Source of the DNA: Siphonodentalium dalli
Lineage: Eukaryota; Mollusca; Scaphopoda; Gadilida; Siphonodentaliidae
NCBI GenBank assembly: GCA_032622095.1
Contig: CP136063.1
Location: 177,237,956 to 177,301,955 of the forward strand
Reading direction: 5' to 3'
DNA length: 64,000 nucleotides
Part shown: piece after piece, positions 35,533-64,000 of the stretch
How positions within the stretch are numbered: the stretch's first letter is position 1
How the letters are laid out: every line of letters begins with the position of its first letter
The notes under the pieces: generated by a model
Seen by the model: only the letters and a program-made list of their open reading frames with translations
Told to the model about the DNA's origin: nothing
Databases searched by the model: none
Position numbers and translations under genes: made by a program

Positions 35533-36164
35533 ATATTTACTGGTCCAAAATACATACATGCTAGAAAAAGGTGTTGGCTAATGGTGAAGGTCAAAGCTTG
35601 TTTTAGATAGAAGTATGCATACATTTTGGGAGAGTAGTTGATGAGGAAATCTAAATTGTGTACTATTTGTTTGTCCATACCTCGGAAGGAAAACCTGACC
35701 ACTCAATATTAATACTGATATGTGTATTCATGTAATGATTAAAACGTGAAAGTGATATGTGAATTCAATTGGTTGATGAATACTAAACGAGGTAATGAAA
35801 TATCTTGAGATGGCCAGGAGCATTATATTTAAGAACAGTTGGCTAATTTGAAGCTTAGCGTAATCAAGGCCGGGAATCTAAGTCATTTTGCTAAAAATGC
35901 AGCTCACATCGAAGTGACTATTCATCATATTCTTCACCTATATAAGTAACTCAAATAAAAAAGATAGCGAATGAACTATGTACCAATTTATTCTTGCGCA
36001 CTCAGGCTCACTATGAATTCCATCCCCATATAAATATGGCTGTTAAGAACATACTAGTGTTCAAGTGACTTTGGTCACCATTTTTCGAGGTTGTAAAATT
36101 TTAATTCCAAAATCTCCTTAAAACAAATATATTAGATATCCGGTATTTGTAGTTCAGAGATGAG

Positions 36165-36290
36165 TTGTAGGGATAGCTCATTGGTCTAATGGCTTGCTGA
36201 TATCTTTGGTAAGTATAGAAAAAACGACTATTGAATTGCCGCCATTAAAAAAAAAATTATGACGCAGGTTCCCGGCCCTGGTTACATATA
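36165..36290 (+). repeat. Possible tRNA-derived SINE head
   Basis: GGGATAGCTCATTGGTCTAA resembles a pol III A box with a tRNA D-arm. CGCAGGTTCCCGGCCCTG is a weak B box. The boxes are about 90 bp apart, longer than in a tRNA, with a poly-A run between them. No acceptor stem can be drawn, so a functional tRNA is excluded. Confidence 0.35.
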
Positions 36291-36783
36291 GGCAATTGGG
36301 CGAGGGAATATCCAAGAATACCTATGGTGAAACAAGGGCACTGCCATGGGTGGCATACTAAATACGTCACTTGGCTTTTTTCAAACTGCATTTCAGAAAG
36401 AGACAATAATTGAAGTCGAAAAGCACATACCTCGGGTGAAAACTCAAATATTCCCAAACATAGCTTATATGCTGTGCCAATTCAGTCATGTACTGAGTTT
36501 GAACAAGAAAACCCACTTTTGCAAGTCTAAAATTATCAGTAACTCTAATAAACATGGGTGGCAAAAACCCAAAATTGAACACATTTCATTTCATTAACTG
36601 TAGTAGCACTTTGACTAATCTAATTTTGCTGAAAATATACTTTGTGAATAATAATTTAAATAAGTATCATATTAAAATTAGCCTGGACCCTGCATAAATA
36701 TATCTTTAATGTATAGGAGACCGTCACTTCAGTGGTATGAAGATTGAGCTAATGAATGGGGTACATTGTTTAGAATTTTAAAA

Positions 36784-37211
36784 GCCCACTTAATTTTTGA
36801 ATAACCATGCAGATCACAGTACACACAACATATTCCATATTATATACCATTTGGAAGAGGAACCAAAAGTATCTATATTCCACAAGTATACAGAACAGCT
36901 GTGGCCAAGGAGTGTCCACCAAGTGATAGAGATTCACCCCAATACTTACCCCATTATTTACCCCAGAATGCATCATAATTCACAAATAAGAGATAAGAGT
37001 TATTCCACTTCCATTGAGAATAATATACTGGCAGTACACTCTGACCAGATCGAAGTTAAGCACAGAACACATGTCGGTACCTTGACAAACACAACATGGT
37101 CACAGCTTATTCGACCAGATGAGTTGATAATATAATGTTTTGGAGCTTCCTTTTTCAAATGGTATATAAATATGGAATATGTTGTATATGTAATCTGGTG
37201 ATTAAGTGGAC
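36784..37211. mobile_element. MITE of about 428 bp with 70-bp inverted ends
   Basis: ACAACATATTCCATATTATA with ATACCATTTGGAAGAGGAA at the left is inverse to ATGGTATATAAATATGGAAT with ATGTTGT at the right. Outer tips are CCCACTTAA and TTAAGTGGAC. Confidence 0.7.
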
Positions 37212-37634
37212 CTTTAAATTTGTCCAAAAAAAGAGAAAAAATATGGAATCAGCAGACAAGCAATAAAGCCTACATAAAAGAACAAACATATCACATTACA
37301 TTCAGACACCCTGCATGTAACATAGTATAACAACGAGACAAGTCTCCACAACACATTTAATGACTACAACAGGCAACAGTCCAAGTAGTCGAAGAAGGAA
37401 TGTTGATACAGTCTCCAGGATAAAAATTACACACAAGATTGATTGACTGATTTTTGTGGCCTGTATGTTATTGAAAAAAGACCATAATCCTGTCCATTCC
37501 GTAGTTCCATGATATTACACAAATGTGTGGAAAATACTTGCAAAGCAATGTGTTTAGGCATGTAATTTATAATCTCTGCTAGATACATAAGAAAAAAACC
37601 AAGCTAAATTTTCTGTTTTGAATGTACCAGTATG

Positions 37635-37890
37635 CAAGCCTTGAAATAGGGTGTCTGTCATTTGCAGAATGAGGTCCCCAGAGGGTGAATTTAGTGATGC
37701 TACCCCGCATAGCAGGCTAGCATCACCAAAAATTCACCCTCTGGGGACCTCATTCTGCTTACACCTCAGCAGAATGAGGTTCCCAGAGGGTGAATTTGGT
37801 GATGCTAGCCCGCTATGCGGGGTAGCATCACTAAATTCACCCTCTGGGGACCTCATTCTGCAATTGACAGACACCCTATTTCAAGGCTTG
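37635..37890. mobile_element. hAT-type palindromic-end MITE, compact 256-bp form with perfect 8-bp duplication
   Basis: The ends are CAAGCCTTGAAATAGGGTGT and its inverse. CCAGTATG stands at 37627-37634 and 37891-37898. Two palindromes (37664-37758 and 37769-37861) lie back to back with a 10-bp gap; the spacer is lost. Confidence 0.9.
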
Positions 37891-38009
37891 CCAGTATGTG
37901 CAGATGATATTTTTTAACCTGCAACCCTGTTTCAAAGTCAGATTTATACAGTAGTTCACATTGATAGTTTGAGGTATTTATTGAGAAGATATAATGGCAC
38001 TTAGGGGCA

Positions 38010-38455
38010 ACTCGGTCGCACTGTTACACGAGCCGAGACAACTCGTTTAACCGGGATTTAACTCAATTTGACATACACAAAACAAGCTATCAATCTAACC
38101 GTCAATCACTGTATCATGACATCATATATATACAGCTCTAATGTCACAAGTGGTGTGGGCGGTCACTAAGAAATGTCACTCACATGACGTGAACATTCTA
38201 TTGGCTGACGTCATGTCATGTCACAAAAAATTGTGTTACATGTTTCCAACTGGGATCACTAGCTTTTACATGAACCGAATCAATCCAGCTAACTGAGTTG
38301 TCCCGGCTAGACAGGATGGGTATTTCCGGCTTGCCTCATGTAACAGCACACCATCTTTTTAGTGTGAAAGAACAGGAGACGGGACACCAGGCAAACCAAG
38401 TTATCCCGGCTAGTCGAGTTGTCCTGGCTCATGTAACTAAACCATTTATGGTGAT
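38010..38455. mobile_element. Inverted-repeat element downstream of KATNAL2
   Basis: GTTACACGAGCCGAGACAAC at the left is inverse to GTTGTCCTGGCTCATGTAAC at the right, with an AACCGGGAT/ATCCCGGCT extension. It lies about 110 bp after the KATNAL2 stop, so it may be part of the 3'UTR. Confidence 0.65.
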
Positions 38456-38562
38456 CCTAAATCGCCCAACATATGCTTATCATACAGAATGAAAACAGGC
38501 TTTTTCTAAATGAGATTAGACTAGCAGGCCTATATATATGTAATTCCTAAAAAATAGCAACA

Positions 38563-62323
<23,761 letters not shown>

Positions 62324-62567
62324 CTGAAATCAGGAACGGAAAAGCGAGACTACAATAACGAGTTAGAACAAGCAGTGATACACATGCGGGATAGGTAAAC
62401 TGAGGTTTTATTCTACCCAATGCTCAAAGCTAAAATATTCACTTTCAATTAATCCCAACAATTTTGATCAATTAATTGAATTTAAAAATATTCATTATAC
62501 AAATACAGTCAATAGTTTTGTAGAATGCACATTCATAAAAGTTCACATCTGGAGAACAATATGTTAA

Positions 62568-62835
62568 CACCTTTTCACAACGGGAGCTGCGCTGGTGCAG
62601 CATTAATGATCCTGTGCCAGTGCATTCTCTTACAGGTACATGTATACATGTGAGTCTCCCATAGGTAGCCTCATATATTTAAGAGAATGCACTGGCTTGC
62701 AAGGACAAGATAAATATTTTTAGGCCAATGTATTCTCTTATATATGCGAGAATCCCTATGGGAGACTCGCAAGTATAGAGAATGCATTGGCACAGGGTTT
62801 TCGCAAAAGTTAAGGATGCTCCAGTCATGGAAGGG
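62568..62835. mobile_element. TTAA double-hairpin MITE, complete, 268 bp
   Basis: TTAA flanks 62564-62567 and 62836-62839. It carries CTGCGCTGGTGCAGCATTAA and both hairpins, one enlarged by a short ACATGTATACATGT palindrome. Confidence 0.82.
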
Positions 62836-62839
62836 TTAA

Positions 62840-64000
62840 ATGAAGTAATTCACTATGTTTTGTGGTCATTCTTCAGAAAGATACCAGGTTAATAAAGAAA
62901 CAGAAAACTATATTTAGTTCTGGTTATTAAACCTATGATATTCATTTGTGCTTAAGTATAAGATATATTGAAAATGTGTTGGCAATGGAATAAAACCTCA
63001 GACACTGATCTGCTCATCTGATGAACTTCAAAATGTTCCTAAATACTACAAACTACATGTAGATAGGGACAATTATCAAGCTTGATCTGAGTTGAAGCCA
63101 TTCCAATCAATAAATGGCCATTTCGATAAGAAATGAGAATTTGTTCATGCTCACTGAAGCAAGCACATTGAAGCAATGGACACTCATACTGAGTATGTGC
63201 CTCCATAAATATGATATTTATATACATAAAGAGTAATTTAGGAGAAGCTTAGGAAAAGCTTAGGAAAAGGTATGTCTGTCCCAAATAAGTCCCAAATAAG
63301 CAGATCAGACTAATCCGGTGAGTGTTAGAGCAAAAACAAGAAACATGCAGTTCTGGCCAATTTGATTTCAAGTTTTTTTAATACCATAATAAGTAAGTTT
63401 GGCCTTAGCCTAATAACAGTAAGTGAATCTCATTAATTGAGACCAATCATATTATCGAGTAACTAAAACTCATGATGGAACCAATTTTATTGCAATGTTT
63501 TGCATGGGCCTTGTGTCTCATGTGCAAATTAATCCACAAATGCATGTAAGTATATTTCTAGCAATTTACAATTGTTCTTGACAAATATGATTCTGCAAAC
63601 ACTATAGAGAGTTAGAATAACTTCAGGGTGACCTCAAGATGACATCATGTGTCAGGAGCGATTTTTCCATTGTTTAATTGTTATCAATAGACAAATTGAT
63701 AAAGAGTAAATGTTTAACATGCAGTTATTTTATCTATAATGTTCATCAACAATTTTTAGCTTGATGATGATGTCAAGAAGGCATATACTTTTCACTTTAC
63801 AAATGTTCATGTCCAGCATGGTAACGTTCTGCATGCACCTAAAGGTCAATTACAGGTAGGAAATAAATTTTAATTCACATTCAGGTTTTTTAAAGGTCAA
63901 AATAATTTAAATTCAAGCATTAAACGATGAAGCGAAGAGCGAAGCTGACAAGCGATAAAACATACACTCTTAACGGCTAAAACACTGTATTTATTAATTT
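62840..64000. other. Right edge, probable KATNAL2 intron without recognised feature
   Basis: No LisH-coding exon was found here on the minus strand, so the KATNAL2 start is outside the window. A TAGGAAAAGCT doublet at 63240-63265 is the only repeat noted. Confidence 0.4.

Noticed and set aside
36165-36290. Functional tRNA gene
   Set aside because: The A and B boxes are too far apart and the arms do not pair, so at most a SINE remnant is present.
36346-36597. Opposing 71- and 83-codon frames
   Set aside because: There is no family resemblance, both strands are open over the same AT-rich stretch, and no splice context links them to a gene.
37040-37075. 5S rRNA-derived SINE (ATCGAAGTTAAGC resembles GGAAGTTAAGC of 5S)
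   Set aside because: Only about 11 bases agree and the rest of the 5S sequence is absent, so chance is likely.

Overview
The window is AT-rich nuclear DNA from an animal. Genes are split into small exons by GT..AG introns, and most other sequence is short transposons and tandem repeats. The orthologues (ELP1, LRRC28, KATNAL2) occur across animals. The repeat style (hairpin MITEs, 120-190 bp tandem-repeat elements ending in GACGGACGGAC-type tails, a CR1/L2 3' fragment) suggests an invertebrate, perhaps marine and lophotrochozoan, but the phylum cannot be proven from this sequence.

Three protein-coding genes are recognised from their spliced translations. (1) ELP1, the Elongator scaffold subunit, on the minus strand: only its first two coding exons (4149 down to 3391) are visible and the gene runs off the left edge. 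(2) LRRC28, a leucine-rich-repeat protein, on the plus strand: eight coding exons from 9339 to 23801 give an uninterrupted 386-residue protein. (3) KATNAL2, a katanin p60-like AAA+ microtubule-severing ATPase, on the minus strand: twelve exons from 62323 down to the stop at 38563 give the last 453 residues, and the 5' exons lie beyond the right edge. ELP1 and LRRC28 are divergent; LRRC28 and KATNAL2 converge across a 15-kb repeat-filled gap.

Layout: 1-3390 ELP1 intron with a hAT-type MITE and a 160-bp tandem array; 4150-9338 spacer with an 851-bp hAT element and nested repeats reaching to 78 bp from the LRRC28 start codon; 9339-23801 LRRC28 with a minisatellite, palindromic MITEs and a CR1/L2 reverse transcriptase fragment in its introns; 23870-26370 satellite-like array; 26430-33753 a composite block with inverted repeats, a 122-bp array in two orientations and a 192-bp array that stays open as a 64-codon repeat; 33940-38560 MITEs downstream of KATNAL2; 38563-62323 KATNAL2 exons, with most introns carrying hairpin MITEs; 62324-64000 one more MITE and unassigned sequence.

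The most interesting material is the repeat biology. One family of hAT-type MITEs has termini that are themselves palindromes. A second, with TTAA target sites, carries a conserved hairpin shared between elements with different termini. Several nested insertions allow the order of events to be read directly. No operon, CRISPR, rRNA or intact tRNA gene was seen.
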